Part shown: in pieces, positions 18,135 to 26,108 of the stretch | How positions within the stretch are numbered: position 1 is the first letter of the stretch | How the letters are laid out: every line of letters starts with the position of its first letter | From: Desulfosporosinus sp. FKB | GTDB taxonomy: Bacteria; Bacillota; Desulfitobacteriia; Desulfitobacteriales; Desulfitobacteriaceae | Length of the DNA: 64,000 nt | Assembly (NCBI RefSeq): GCF_002196705.1 | Contig: NZ_NADJ01000038.1 | Coordinates: 124,001-188,000, forward strand | Direction of reading: 5' to 3' | The notes under the pieces: model-generated | Databases searched by the model: none | What the model was told of the DNA's origin: nothing | The model's input: the letters and a program-made list of their open reading frames with translations, nothing else | Made by a program: the position numbers and the translations under genes

Positions 18135-18443
18135 CTAAACTTCTTTCATTATTTGATAAGGCCGCAAGGCAAAACCTAATAGTTTCATAAGATTAATGTA
18201 CGGATTTGTGATTAAGTTATTGGCTAATTCAGTATCAATAAGTCGTACTAGTCTATCCAACTTATTATTATCTAGTTTCTCCACCGCACGGCGCAAAGCT
18301 AATGAATACTTATAGCTTTGCTTTAGGGGCTTAATTAACTCTTGGGACCTTTTCTCAAAAATTGTCGGGGTTACACCCATTTTTTCTAAAGTAATTGCGC
18401 ATGCCAATCCAGACAATCCCGCGCCCATTATTGCAACGTTCAT
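18135..18443 (-). pseudogene. remnant of a FAD/NAD(P)-dependent oxidoreductase
   Basis: About 102 residues from the ATG at 18443 (GGAG 9 bp upstream; the frame is open up to 18470). The N-terminus is an intact dinucleotide-binding motif, VAIMGAGLSGLACAITLEK followed by an acidic end of strand 2 (TIFEKRSQ). The next residues do not continue a flavoprotein: they jump to a Leu/Lys-rich helical stretch that looks like the C-terminal end of such an enzyme (typical size 330-450 residues). An internal deletion joining both ends in frame is the simplest reading. A short real protein is possible but would lack substrate and most FAD contacts. Confidence 0.65.
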
Positions 18444-18601
18444 CTGTCCCATCTCCAATTCGCAAGACAATTTTATCTATTTTGAGTATTTGCCAGAAAA
18501 CATATGCACCGCTGCCCTTCCTTGATAAATACAGTGATTCCTAAGCACTTTTCAGCTGTAAGAACGGGAGTGAATTTTTACGTCCTTGCTGCTGAGAAAA
18601 T

Positions 18602-18634
18602 AAAAAAAGCCCTAGCCTCAATGGCTAGCAGCTT
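18602..18634 (-). terminator. terminator after hyaD
   Basis: On the minus strand CTAGCC-ATTGA-GGCTAG is followed by GGGCTTTTTTT. It lies about 22 bp after the hyaD stop codon. Confidence 0.75.
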
Positions 18635-18655
18635 ATAGTTACTAACACCTAGCAC

Positions 18656-19135
18656 TTAAATCCACTCTTCCAGGCAGGCATGCACTTGATTAAGGGCTTC
18701 CGGAATACTTCTCTGCAGCGTCTCCGTTAATTCAGTACCCCAGTCCAAATTCTCAGGCTGAACGCCAATAACAACAATTTCATCCGGAGAACATCCTTGG
18801 AATCCAGCCCAGTACAAAACTTCTGCAAAATTCATTTGATGCACAGAAAGTTTATTACTTGTATACTTCGGCACGTCATCTCCACGCCACACGACTACCT
18901 CTCCAGGCTTTTTCCCTGCCTCAACAGCATCCAAAACGATCAGACGTTTAGTATTCTCAACGAATTCTAATAATCTCAAGCCATCCGTTCCTCCATCAAG
19001 AAGGACAATTTCCGGTGGCAGATCATTGCGGAGCCGTTCTAAAAGGTGAATACCGACCCCTTCGTCCTGTCGAATAGAATTTCCAAGTCCCAGTATTCCG
19101 ATTTCAATTTGGCCTTCCCTATTAACCTTCTTCAA
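18656..19135 (-). CDS. hyaD: [NiFe]-hydrogenase maturation endopeptidase
   Basis: 159 residues, normal for the HyaD/HybD (M52) family. The Ni-sensing residues are present: E25 in IRQDEGVG, D69 in VLDAVEAG and H99 in SVHQMN. It would cut the C-terminal extension of the large subunit after nickel insertion. The gene follows hyaC by 33 bp on the same strand, but the large and small subunit genes are absent from this locus. Its substrate must be encoded elsewhere or be lost. The reading frame itself looks intact. Confidence 0.9.
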   Translation of the reverse strand: MKKVNREGQIEIGILGLGNSIRQDEGVGIHLLERLRNDLPPEIVLLDGGTDGLRLLEFVENTKRLIVLDAVEAGKKPGEVVVWRGDDVPKYTSNKLSVHQMNFAEVLYWAGFQGCSPDEIVVIGVQPENLDWGTELTETLQRSIPEALNQVHACLEEWI

Positions 19136-19168
19136 GAATATGTCCTCCCGATCAATGCTCTGTATCCT

Positions 19169-19921
19169 TTATATGGAGTTATTTTGCGAGTTGGCAGCTT
19201 CCAAAGCCCCCGCTGAAATTGTCTCTGGAGAAAAGTCCAAGTCAGGCGAGACGTAACTATTGGTCTCAACAAATTTATATCCGGTTATAATGGAGGAGAC
19301 GGTTCCGTCTTTGTTCAAAATGTCCTGACGAAATAACATGTAGAGATGGCCGATTAGGAAGAGCGGATACCCCCACGCCAGAAGATGATGCCAGATCCTG
19401 ACGTTATATTCTCCACCTAAAACCGGAATTATCCAGCCAAATAGAGCAAACCATGTTCCATTCGGGTCACTGCCGCTTTTCATCGCCAACCCGGTGATGA
19501 TCATCATACAACCAGCCACCCAGATGAAACAAAGATAGAATAAACTGGCCAGGGAATTATGACCTACATGTGGCGTCGACTTTTTCGAAAGAAACAGGTA
19601 ATACTTTAGGGTTTTAAAGGTATCTTGCCAAAATGATTTTCTCCAGAAGCGGAGTTTAGCATAGTCATTGCCTGCCCAAAACCAATAGAGGCGGAACAAC
19701 ATATTAGCTGTAAAAATCAATGCCGTTACTACATGAACATAACGGAAGGTACCCATGAGAAAATGACCGGCAGCCTCACCGCTGACAATAAACGCCGGAT
19801 AACCGATATACATTCCTGTTGTGAAAAGAATCGTAATGCAAAAGGCGTTGATCCAGTGAAATAAACCTTCTTAACGTAGACTGTTACTTTCTATGTTTTC
19901 TTTCACACTATCTGGCTGCAT
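19169..19921 (-). pseudogene. hyaC: [NiFe]-hydrogenase b-type cytochrome subunit, 5' end broken
   Basis: From 19813 downward an open frame of 214 residues encodes most of a Ni_hydr_CYTB protein: helices with GTFRYVHVVTALIF (haem His), HVGHNSLASLFYL and WHHLLAWGYPLFLIGHLYM (haem His). Upstream in the same frame the family start is still readable (GLFHWINAFCITILFTTG), which is the first helix with its conserved His. It is cut off from the ATG at 19921 by an in-frame TAA at 19873-19871, 16 codons in. Reading one base over at the break gives the V-Y-V of the family N-terminus, so small indels are likely. No start codon exists between the TAA and 19813. The region 19922-20082 shows no hyaB. Confidence 0.8.
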
Positions 19922-20082
19922 GCAGAACCCTGGTTGTGATTTTAAAGTTGACATATGTTCTTACTTTTACAATGAGTAAGTAAACATTCACTTTTTTACA
20001 TTTTCTTTATTATTTCAATATTCGCCAAAGAAGTATCAATTCCTTTGTTCAATTTAAAATAATTTTTAACTAGTATATATTA

Positions 20083-20171
20083 ATGCAAAAACCTCCATTC
20101 CGCGAACTCGTGAAGGAGGTTTTTGCATAACCACAAAAAACGCCCAACCATTTCGACTGGTTGGACGTTTT
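20083..20171. terminator. two tandem hairpin terminators
   Basis: The first hairpin (20083-20096 with 20115-20128, ATGCAAAAACCTCC) and the second (about 20134-20171, AAAAACG/CGTTTTT with CCAACCA/TGGTTGG) lie right after the GNAT stop codon on the minus strand. Both have A and T flanks usable in either direction. Confidence 0.8.
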
Positions 20172-20174
20172 TAT

Positions 20175-21062
20175 CTAATCAAAGGCTAATCCCAGATATC
20201 CGGAATTCTCCTGAGAACTAGTCCCTTCAAATTCTTCAGGTGCTTTAATCATTCCAAAAGGCCGCACAATTCCTTCTAAATATTTACCAAAGCGGGGATG
20301 GGTGCGCAGAACATATTCATCTGCCGGTATTTCCCGAACCAGCTGTTTAATAGCTATGGTCATTAAATCTGCTGGAATTAAGATCTCTTTAATTATTACC
20401 TTCACAGGACTTAGTCTTTCAACCGCTAAACATCCCTCAATTTCTCCAATATCTAGAGCATAAATGTCTGCTCCCGAGAGTTGAGACAGTTTTTTTTGAT
20501 AGACAATGTCCTCATCACAGTACGAAATATAGAAACTGCCCTGAAGTTGATGGTTCCTGCGGCGATTATAATCCTCAGGGGTGATAGGGTAAATAAGACA
20601 CTCGCCCTGTTGATAAACCGGTAAGGTATCTACACTGCTGTAATTCAGTTGGGTCTCCTTAATATAGAATCCATTACGGAATCCCAGCTTACGGTAAAAA
20701 TCAAAAAGTTTTAGATTCGCCGGAACCAACACAAAAACCTCAGCCTTACAAGGTTTAAGATATTGGCAGCTATAGTCAATTAACTTCGAAGCCAGACCTT
20801 GATTCTGGTATTCCGGAGCTGTCGCGATAGCGTAGAGCATGGCGGTATTGTAGCTATGATGATCAGAAATCGCGGTTTTAACCGGCATCATCGTGAGCAT
20901 TGCCAATATTTCCCTGTCATCAAGCATAACAGCTGTTTCATCTGCCTTATACCTATTGGTAAAAAAGAAATTAATATAACGTTCAGGATCTCCAAAACAG
21001 AGTTTCCATATTTCTTTTTGTTGTTGTTCCTCACCGATCTCGGCCAACCGCATTTTATGCAT
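20175..21062 (-). CDS. GNAT family N-acetyltransferase
   Basis: 295 residues. The N-terminal half is a GNAT domain: beta strands lead to the acetyl-CoA motif AIATAPEYQNQGLASKLIDYS (about 92-112, the Q/R-x-x-G-x-G/A loop as QNQGLA), then VFVLVPANLKLFDFYRKLGF. The second half (about 150-295) is a distinct mixed domain as in Eis-like proteins (PF13527 group). The substrate is unknown. It follows the DUF2156 gene by about 40 bp on the same strand, so the two are probably co-transcribed; DUF2156 is itself a GNAT-like fold. Confidence 0.85.
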   Translation of the reverse strand: MHKMRLAEIGEEQQQKEIWKLCFGDPERYINFFFTNRYKADETAVMLDDREILAMLTMMPVKTAISDHHSYNTAMLYAIATAPEYQNQGLASKLIDYSCQYLKPCKAEVFVLVPANLKLFDFYRKLGFRNGFYIKETQLNYSSVDTLPVYQQGECLIYPITPEDYNRRRNHQLQGSFYISYCDEDIVYQKKLSQLSGADIYALDIGEIEGCLAVERLSPVKVIIKEILIPADLMTIAIKQLVREIPADEYVLRTHPRFGKYLEGIVRPFGMIKAPEEFEGTSSQENSGYLGLAFD

Positions 21063-21102
21063 CGAACTTTGATCTCCACCTGACTGTCAATAAAATTTTC
21101 CC

Positions 21103-22005
21103 TTACTCTTGAAAATAAGTACCCCGATATTTTTCTTCCATTTTGTCTGGATGATAGGACAGTTTCGCTTTTCTTAACCCTTCAACACCCATATCTTCTT
21201 CACGATTTACATATACCAAATCAGGGTATTTCTCCTTAATAGTCGCTGCAAACTCATGATTGATCATTTGATAAGCCCCAGGAATATAACCAAATGCCTT
21301 TTCAACATGAATAACATACGTATCTGAATTGAGTTTTTCCCCCATTGTATAGGCGATTACTTTGCCCTCTAACCGAATTAGTCCGCCTTCTAAACCCAGT
21401 TCGGTAAAATTTTTGAAGCAACGACGGACTGCGCAGTTTTCCTCAGCAATACTCCCTTCGTCGCAAGGATTAATTTTACACCATTCTTTATTCATTTCCC
21501 AACAATCAGAAAGGTTATCTAAGGTAATTTTTTCAAAAGCCCAGTCCTGATTTTCCTTCTTGAATCTATTAATATAATTTCGTTTTGAGTGAAGAGAATT
21601 GCCCGCAAGAGAAACAAGCTTGTCTAGAAAATAAACATAATCGAAACTATCGCGCATCTCACGATATTCAAATTGCTCAGGATACAAGGAATTTAGCTGT
21701 TTAACATTCTCAGGGGAAAGCCCGGCTAAAACAAATTCATGTCCGCAGGAAACAGCATCCTGCTTCATTGCCTGCAATACGTTCATAAGGTTTCCTGAAC
21801 CAGCAGGATAAAAATAATAAGGTAAATCATCCATAACTCCCTTGACCACCAGAAAACCATCTACCTGTGCAACACGATAGTGATAGATTTTTGACCAAGT
21901 AAATATATTGGTAAAGTTCTGATGGCATCCACTCAAGTCAGCTACAGTAAGAAGTGGTTCTATCCATTTTTTGTAATTTAAATCTGCATCTTTAAAGTCA
22001 ATCAT
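21103..22005 (-). CDS. DUF2156 (phosphatidylglycerol lysyltransferase C-terminal-like) protein
   Basis: 300 residues, a complete stand-alone DUF2156/PF09924 protein without the membrane helices of MprF. Features of the family are the LHSKRNYINRF block (about 145-155), the EGKVIAYTMGEKLNSDTYVIHVEKA stretch (about 225-250) and the closing VNREEDMGVEGLRKAKLSYHP (about 268-288). The double-GNAT fold suggests aminoacyl transfer, but the donor and acceptor are unknown. It is the first gene of a pair with the GNAT gene. Confidence 0.85.
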   Translation of the reverse strand: MIDFKDADLNYKKWIEPLLTVADLSGCHQNFTNIFTWSKIYHYRVAQVDGFLVVKGVMDDLPYYFYPAGSGNLMNVLQAMKQDAVSCGHEFVLAGLSPENVKQLNSLYPEQFEYREMRDSFDYVYFLDKLVSLAGNSLHSKRNYINRFKKENQDWAFEKITLDNLSDCWEMNKEWCKINPCDEGSIAEENCAVRRCFKNFTELGLEGGLIRLEGKVIAYTMGEKLNSDTYVIHVEKAFGYIPGAYQMINHEFAATIKEKYPDLVYVNREEDMGVEGLRKAKLSYHPDKMEEKYRGTYFQE

Positions 22006-22278
22006 ATTCTCTCCGCCAATCTGTCTTAGTTCATCTTAATCGACCAAAATATACTATACCACATCTTACAAAATTCCCTTAGCGGAATTTAAAAAAAGTC
22101 ACAGTTTCACTTTACAGTACCTAAAATATAGTTTCTTGCGAGTTCCACTGGTCTTCGGATACTACTTTAGTATTCCCCATACCTTAGTTCAAATAGACGC
22201 CCTCCCAAATGTAACATCAATATAACGTTTACCATAATATCGAATAAGTAATTAATATTTTATATTTATGCCATTTTT

Positions 22279-22307
22279 TTGCATTTCGTTTTGATTAGGT
22301 TTATAAT
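22279..22307 (+). promoter_or_regulatory. possible sigma-A promoter of the radical SAM gene
   Basis: TTGCAT and TATAAT are separated by 17 bp, about 90 bp before the start codon. The -35 match is partial and the -10 is perfect. The rest of 22006-22396 is AT-rich and shows no other gene. Confidence 0.45.
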
Positions 22308-22396
22308 CAATAAAAAAATAAACCCTAAAGCTAATAAACTTGCGTATTTCATTGTTTATATACCAAATAATTTTATTGTACAGAAGGGAGTTAGCT

Positions 22397-23887
22397 ATGA
22401 AAATACTGTTTGTTTACCCGCAATACCCTGTGACATATTGGGGATTTCAGTATGCCTTGAAATTTGTATCAAAGAAGGCTAGCTTTCCACCTCTTGGACT
22501 GGCTACTATTGCTGCCATGTTTCCGGATGATGATGAAAAGCGCCTGATTGATATGAATGTAACCACACTAAAAGATAAAGATTTATTGTGGGCAGATTAT
22601 GTAATGCTTAGTGCCATGGCCGTCCAGAGAGAATCAACGAGAGAAGTAATTGATCGCTGTAAAGCTCTCGGTATAAAAACAGTCGCTGGCGGACCTCTAT
22701 TTACCTCAGAACCTGAAGTCTTTGATGATGTTGATCATCTTTTATTAAATGAGGGTGAGCTTACCATCCCCCAATTTATCCATGACCTTAAAGAGAATAA
22801 AGCACAACATATTTATACGTCAGATCAATGGGCAGATCTGCGTGAAACTCCTGTACCTTTATGGAAACTTATCAATCAAAAAAGGTATTCAACGATGAAC
22901 ATTCAATATTCACGCGGTTGTCCTTTTAACTGCGATTTTTGTAATGTAACCAGCTTATTTGGGCATGTACCCCGAACAAAGGACGCCCCGCAATTAATTA
23001 AAGAGTTAAACGCCCTTTATGAATCCGGTTGGCGTGGCGGAGTCTTTTTTGTCGATGATAATTTTATTGGCAATAAGCGAAAGCTTATGAAGGATATTCT
23101 TCCATCCCTAATAAACTGGATGAGAGAAAAAAACTATCCATTTGCCTTTTTAACTGAAACCTCAATCAACCTTGCTGATGACGATACCTTAATGGAGATG
23201 ATGGTTAAAGCCGGTTTTAATACCGTATTTATTGGCATCGAATCTCCCAATGAAAGCAGTTTAGCCGAGTGTAACAAAGTACAAAACAAAAACAGAGACT
23301 TAATATCAAGTGTGAAAAAGATCCAACACTCTGGTCTACAAGTCCATGGCGGCTTCATTGTTGGTTTCGACAATGACAATAGTACGATCTTCGATAACGT
23401 TATTGATTTTATCCAACAAAGCGGGATCGCTGCTGCTATGGTGGGGTTGTTAAACGCGCCTAAGGGAACTAATTTGTATCAGCGTTTAGCGGGTGAAGGC
23501 AGATTATTAAAAGGTTTTACAGGAGATAATACAGATTTTAGTATGAATTTTATTCCCAAGATGGATCGGGAAACTCTGGTCAAAGGATATCATAGAATTG
23601 TAAACACTATCTATTCTCCGAGTCGTTACTATGAAAGAATCCTTGTATTTTTGCAGGAGTACAAACCTATTGCCTCCACTACAGGCCCTTTAAGTTTCAA
23701 TCATATTTTAGCCTTTTTAAAATCGATCATTCGCTTAGGGATTATTGAGAAAGAGAGGCGATATTATTGGCGCCTTATTTTCTGGTCACTAATTAAACGC
23801 CCTCAAGTCTTCCCTTTAGCGATCACTCTATCTATTTACGGTTATCATTTCCGCAAAGTGTTTGAAAATGCGGCTTTAGAGAGCTAA
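22397..23887 (+). CDS. B12-binding-domain radical SAM protein with DUF4070 tail
   Basis: 496 residues from the ATG at 22397, which has AGAAGGGAG just upstream; the frame is open further upstream but unsupported. Residues about 1-140 form a cobalamin-binding-like Rossmann domain (LFVYPQYP, then SFPPLGLATIAAM) without the classical DxHxxG. The radical SAM core carries C175-x3-C179-x2-C182 in SRGCPFNCDFCNV, then FVDDNFIGN and FIGIESPNE. The C-terminal 120 residues match DUF4070. The architecture is shared with HpnP-type hopanoid methylases and YgiQ/BchE-like enzymes, but no hopanoid gene is nearby, so the substrate is unknown. The stop codon abuts repeat copy B. Confidence 0.85.
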   Translation: MKILFVYPQYPVTYWGFQYALKFVSKKASFPPLGLATIAAMFPDDDEKRLIDMNVTTLKDKDLLWADYVMLSAMAVQRESTREVIDRCKALGIKTVAGGPLFTSEPEVFDDVDHLLLNEGELTIPQFIHDLKENKAQHIYTSDQWADLRETPVPLWKLINQKRYSTMNIQYSRGCPFNCDFCNVTSLFGHVPRTKDAPQLIKELNALYESGWRGGVFFVDDNFIGNKRKLMKDILPSLINWMREKNYPFAFLTETSINLADDDTLMEMMVKAGFNTVFIGIESPNESSLAECNKVQNKNRDLISSVKKIQHSGLQVHGGFIVGFDNDNSTIFDNVIDFIQQSGIAAAMVGLLNAPKGTNLYQRLAGEGRLLKGFTGDNTDFSMNFIPKMDRETLVKGYHRIVNTIYSPSRYYERILVFLQEYKPIASTTGPLSFNHILAFLKSIIRLGIIEKERRYYWRLIFWSLIKRPQVFPLAITLSIYGYHFRKVFENAALES

Positions 23888-23889
23888 TA

Positions 23890-24038
23890 GTGAACTCGTT
23901 CAGCTAAAGCTGAACATCGGGGCTTCGGTGACGAAAGCGCCAAGCCCATAAAAATGCTATCGCGCTGAAGGATGGACTCTACCCCCGCCGAAGCAAGGTA
24001 TGGAACCACTCCCACTTGTAGAAGTGGGAGTCCTACGA
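23890..24038 (+). mobile_element. IS200/IS605-like non-autonomous element (copy B, fullest)
   Basis: It starts GTGAACTCGTTCAGC with a small TTCAGC/GCTGAA left-end hairpin and ends with the right-end hairpin ACTCCCACTT-GTAG-AAGTGGGAGT (24008-24031) plus TCCTACGA. Terminal subterminal hairpins without terminal inverted repeats are typical of IS200/IS605 derivatives. No transposase frame is inside. It begins 3 bp after the radical SAM stop codon and lies before that gene's terminator. Confidence 0.7.
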
Positions 24039-24138
24039 TTGGATCAAAGCTTCATTTTCAAGTTAGTTCTCAAATTGACCTTAATTGTAAGCTCAAAAGG
24101 TTCTGCTGCGATACAACTTTCGAAAAAGATAGTGAATA

Positions 24139-24182
24139 AAAAATAGCCCAAGAGGCGCTATTAACGCCTTTTGGGCTATTTT
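24139..24182. terminator. bidirectional terminator
   Basis: AAAATAGCCCAA-AGGCG / CGCCTTTTGGGCTATTTT with T runs at both ends. It lies between the radical SAM gene (with repeat copy B) and the convergent gene at 24187. Confidence 0.85.
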
Positions 24183-24186
24183 CCTG

Positions 24187-24507
24187 TTAGAACATCTCCC
24201 GGTCAACTTCTTCACAGAATTGAGACAGAAGAAACCTAAAATTATTTTCAGGTTCATTATAATCAAAAAGATAGATGTCTTCACGAATTTTTACTAAATC
24301 ATTGGCTAATATTGTGCCTCTAATTAGAATCCAGGTCAGTCCATCTCGCAAAAGTAGATATTTAATTTTTTCATTTCTTGGGTCCTGAAAAACTAAGTGA
24401 TTAGTTCGAATATCCTTAGATGTATAAATGAGATTCATTAAAATTTCCCTAATATTGTTATCAATCTCTAAAGATTTAAGGCTATCTTCCCTTAGTTCTT
24501 CCAACAT
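24187..24507 (-). CDS. hypothetical protein
   Basis: 106 residues, no signal peptide or membrane helix, acidic at the C-terminus (NEPENN, EEVDREM). The middle (KYLLLRDGLTWILIRGTILANDLVKIREDIYLFDYNEP) looks like a compact beta-rich fold. AGGGAGG is found a little upstream of the ATG. It is monocistronic, followed directly by a strong terminator. I do not recognise the family; intactness and codon pattern support a real gene. Confidence 0.65.
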   Translation of the reverse strand: MLEELREDSLKSLEIDNNIREILMNLIYTSKDIRTNHLVFQDPRNEKIKYLLLRDGLTWILIRGTILANDLVKIREDIYLFDYNEPENNFRFLLSQFCEEVDREMF

Positions 24508-24647
24508 TATTTGTTTTTATCCTCCCTTATGAATAAGTCACATTCAGTATTACCCCATCTCTCAATATATTACTATTATTTTCTGTTTTAACGAAAAAAT
24601 ACAAAACTATTATAGGATTTTTAACAAAAACCTCATTGGAAGAGCAT

Positions 24648-24680
24648 GAAAAAAAGCCCGGCAATATACCGGACTTTTGA
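24648..24680 (-). terminator. terminator after the PrpR_N-MCP gene
   Basis: On the minus strand AGTCCGG-TATATTG-CCGGGCT is followed by TTTTTTT. The stem has one mismatch. Confidence 0.7.
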
Positions 24681-24715
24681 TTACAATGAATTTCGTCGTT
24701 TCACTTCCCCAATTA

Positions 24716-25780
24716 TTAAGACGCGGAGGTTAACTTTTCCCCTAACATTTTAAGACTATCTAACTTCTGAGACAAATCTTGAGTGGCCGTTGCTTGCTCT
24801 TTAGTTATCACATTACTCTGCTCGACATTTTTTTGTACGCGAATGACCGAATCGCGAAATTTTTTAAGCATCTCATCAATATCTTTAGCTGACTTATTGC
24901 TCTCCACGGCCAGTTTACGTACCTCCTCAGCCACTACCGAGAAACCCCGTCCGTGTTCCCCTACACGAGCAGCCTCAATAGCAGCGTTAAGTCCCAATAA
25001 GTTCGTTTGCTGGGCCACGCGTCGAATAACTTCTAATATCTCAGAAATACCATTAACCTCCTGAGTGGCGATTTGGGCGATGTTAAAGGATTCTTCGCTG
25101 GAAGCAGCTAGTTCCTCCGAAGAAGCCGCTAATTCCTCAACAAAAGAAGCTGATTGCTCCAGTTCTGAATAAAGTTCAGTTAACACCTGCTCGTATCGTA
25201 GTGTTTTCTCACGCTCTCGTTCCGAGACTTGAGCTATTTTTAAGGCCTCGGTTATAGCACGCTTTACTGCCAATTGATCCGATTCAAGAAGGTCCAGCAT
25301 ATATCCGCCCTGTTCCTTGGCCGCCGTATATCCGCCTTTGTCACCAGTAATAGCTTTAACACCAATTCTGCTTAGTTGTTCTAGTATTTTGGGAATTTCC
25401 TTAAGGGTAGTCCATGGCCTGACATATATTGTCGTTTCACCGACAACGAAATCCGAATCATCCATATCATCTAGAAATCCTTTATGAGCCACCACTCCCA
25501 CTTTTGCAGCTCCACCAACAATCAAACGCTGAACTGCCTCCAACATCTCACCAATAGTCATAGTCAATCCAACAACAGGCTTATCGGTATGTTTTTTTAA
25601 GAGGTCAACCATAAGGCCTCTGCTGATCATAACATCCGCTTGAGGGTTCGCCCTAACTACCTCTGGGCCTCGATCAAAGCCTACAACTTCGATAGGAAAC
25701 GATAAATTGAGCTCATGCATCACCTGTTCCGCTACTTGAGCCATATCAGGCGTCAAAGCTACAAAAAAAATGGATTTCAT
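24716..25780 (-). CDS. soluble chemotaxis-type transducer with PrpR_N sensor domain
   Basis: 354 residues with no membrane segment. Residues about 1-175 match the PrpR N-terminal sensor fold (PF06506) used by sigma-54 activators of propionate catabolism: [30 protein letters not shown] and [11 protein letters not shown] occur in the family order. Residues about 200-354 form the methyl-accepting signalling helix pair, with the hairpin tip [37 protein letters not shown] nearly invariant. The receptor is short: one signalling coil and no HAMP domain. It probably couples an intracellular metabolite to a CheA kinase encoded elsewhere. It lies downstream of the HlyD gene on the same strand but 330 bp away. 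Confidence 0.88.
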   Translation of the reverse strand: MKSIFFVALTPDMAQVAEQVMHELNLSFPIEVVGFDRGPEVVRANPQADVMISRGLMVDLLKKHTDKPVVGLTMTIGEMLEAVQRLIVGGAAKVGVVAHKGFLDDMDDSDFVVGETTIYVRPWTTLKEIPKILEQLSRIGVKAITGDKGGYTAAKEQGGYMLDLLESDQLAVKRAITEALKIAQVSEREREKTLRYEQVLTELYSELEQSASFVEELAASSEELAASSEESFNIAQIATQEVNGISEILEVIRRVAQQTNLLGLNAAIEAARVGEHGRGFSVVAEEVRKLAVESNKSAKDIDEMLKKFRDSVIRVQKNVEQSNVITKEQATATQDLSQKLDSLKMLGEKLTSAS

Positions 25781-26108
25781 TATTTTGTTTTCCCCTCCTT
25801 AGAACTTGGCTTTTCCTCTTTTTCAGGATTTTTTGGGCGAACATTTATAAATTAAACCGGAGCAATAATAATAACACCGGAGCATTTCTTAATGAGTTCT
25901 TATACCTCTAGATTTCATCTGTATAATTCTACTTCTATCAACAAATATCCTGCATTCGTTACAAAATCTGCAAAATGTTTAAATGCTCGAGCCAGCCATT
26001 CACTGGACTTTGATCTTCACAATAATAGCCCCGGCAAACTGCCGGGGCTATTATTGACTGCACCAAGTGACCTCTCTGATCTAACTGTATAATAATTCAT
26101 CGATGTCC
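25781..26108. other. intergenic region with a 15-bp inverted repeat
   Basis: AATAATAGCCCCGGC and its complement (26021-26035 with 26041-26055) form a strong hairpin downstream of the HlyD gene and may end its transcript, although the T tract is poor. A 66-codon open frame on the plus strand (25892-26092) has no ribosome site and runs through the hairpin, so it is not called. Confidence 0.55.

Noticed and set aside
19948-19953. TTGACA upstream of hyaC on the plus strand
   Set aside because: It has no -10 partner and no plus-strand gene follows.
25892-26092. 66-codon open frame on the plus strand
   Set aside because: It has no ribosome site and passes through the inverted repeat at 26021-26055.
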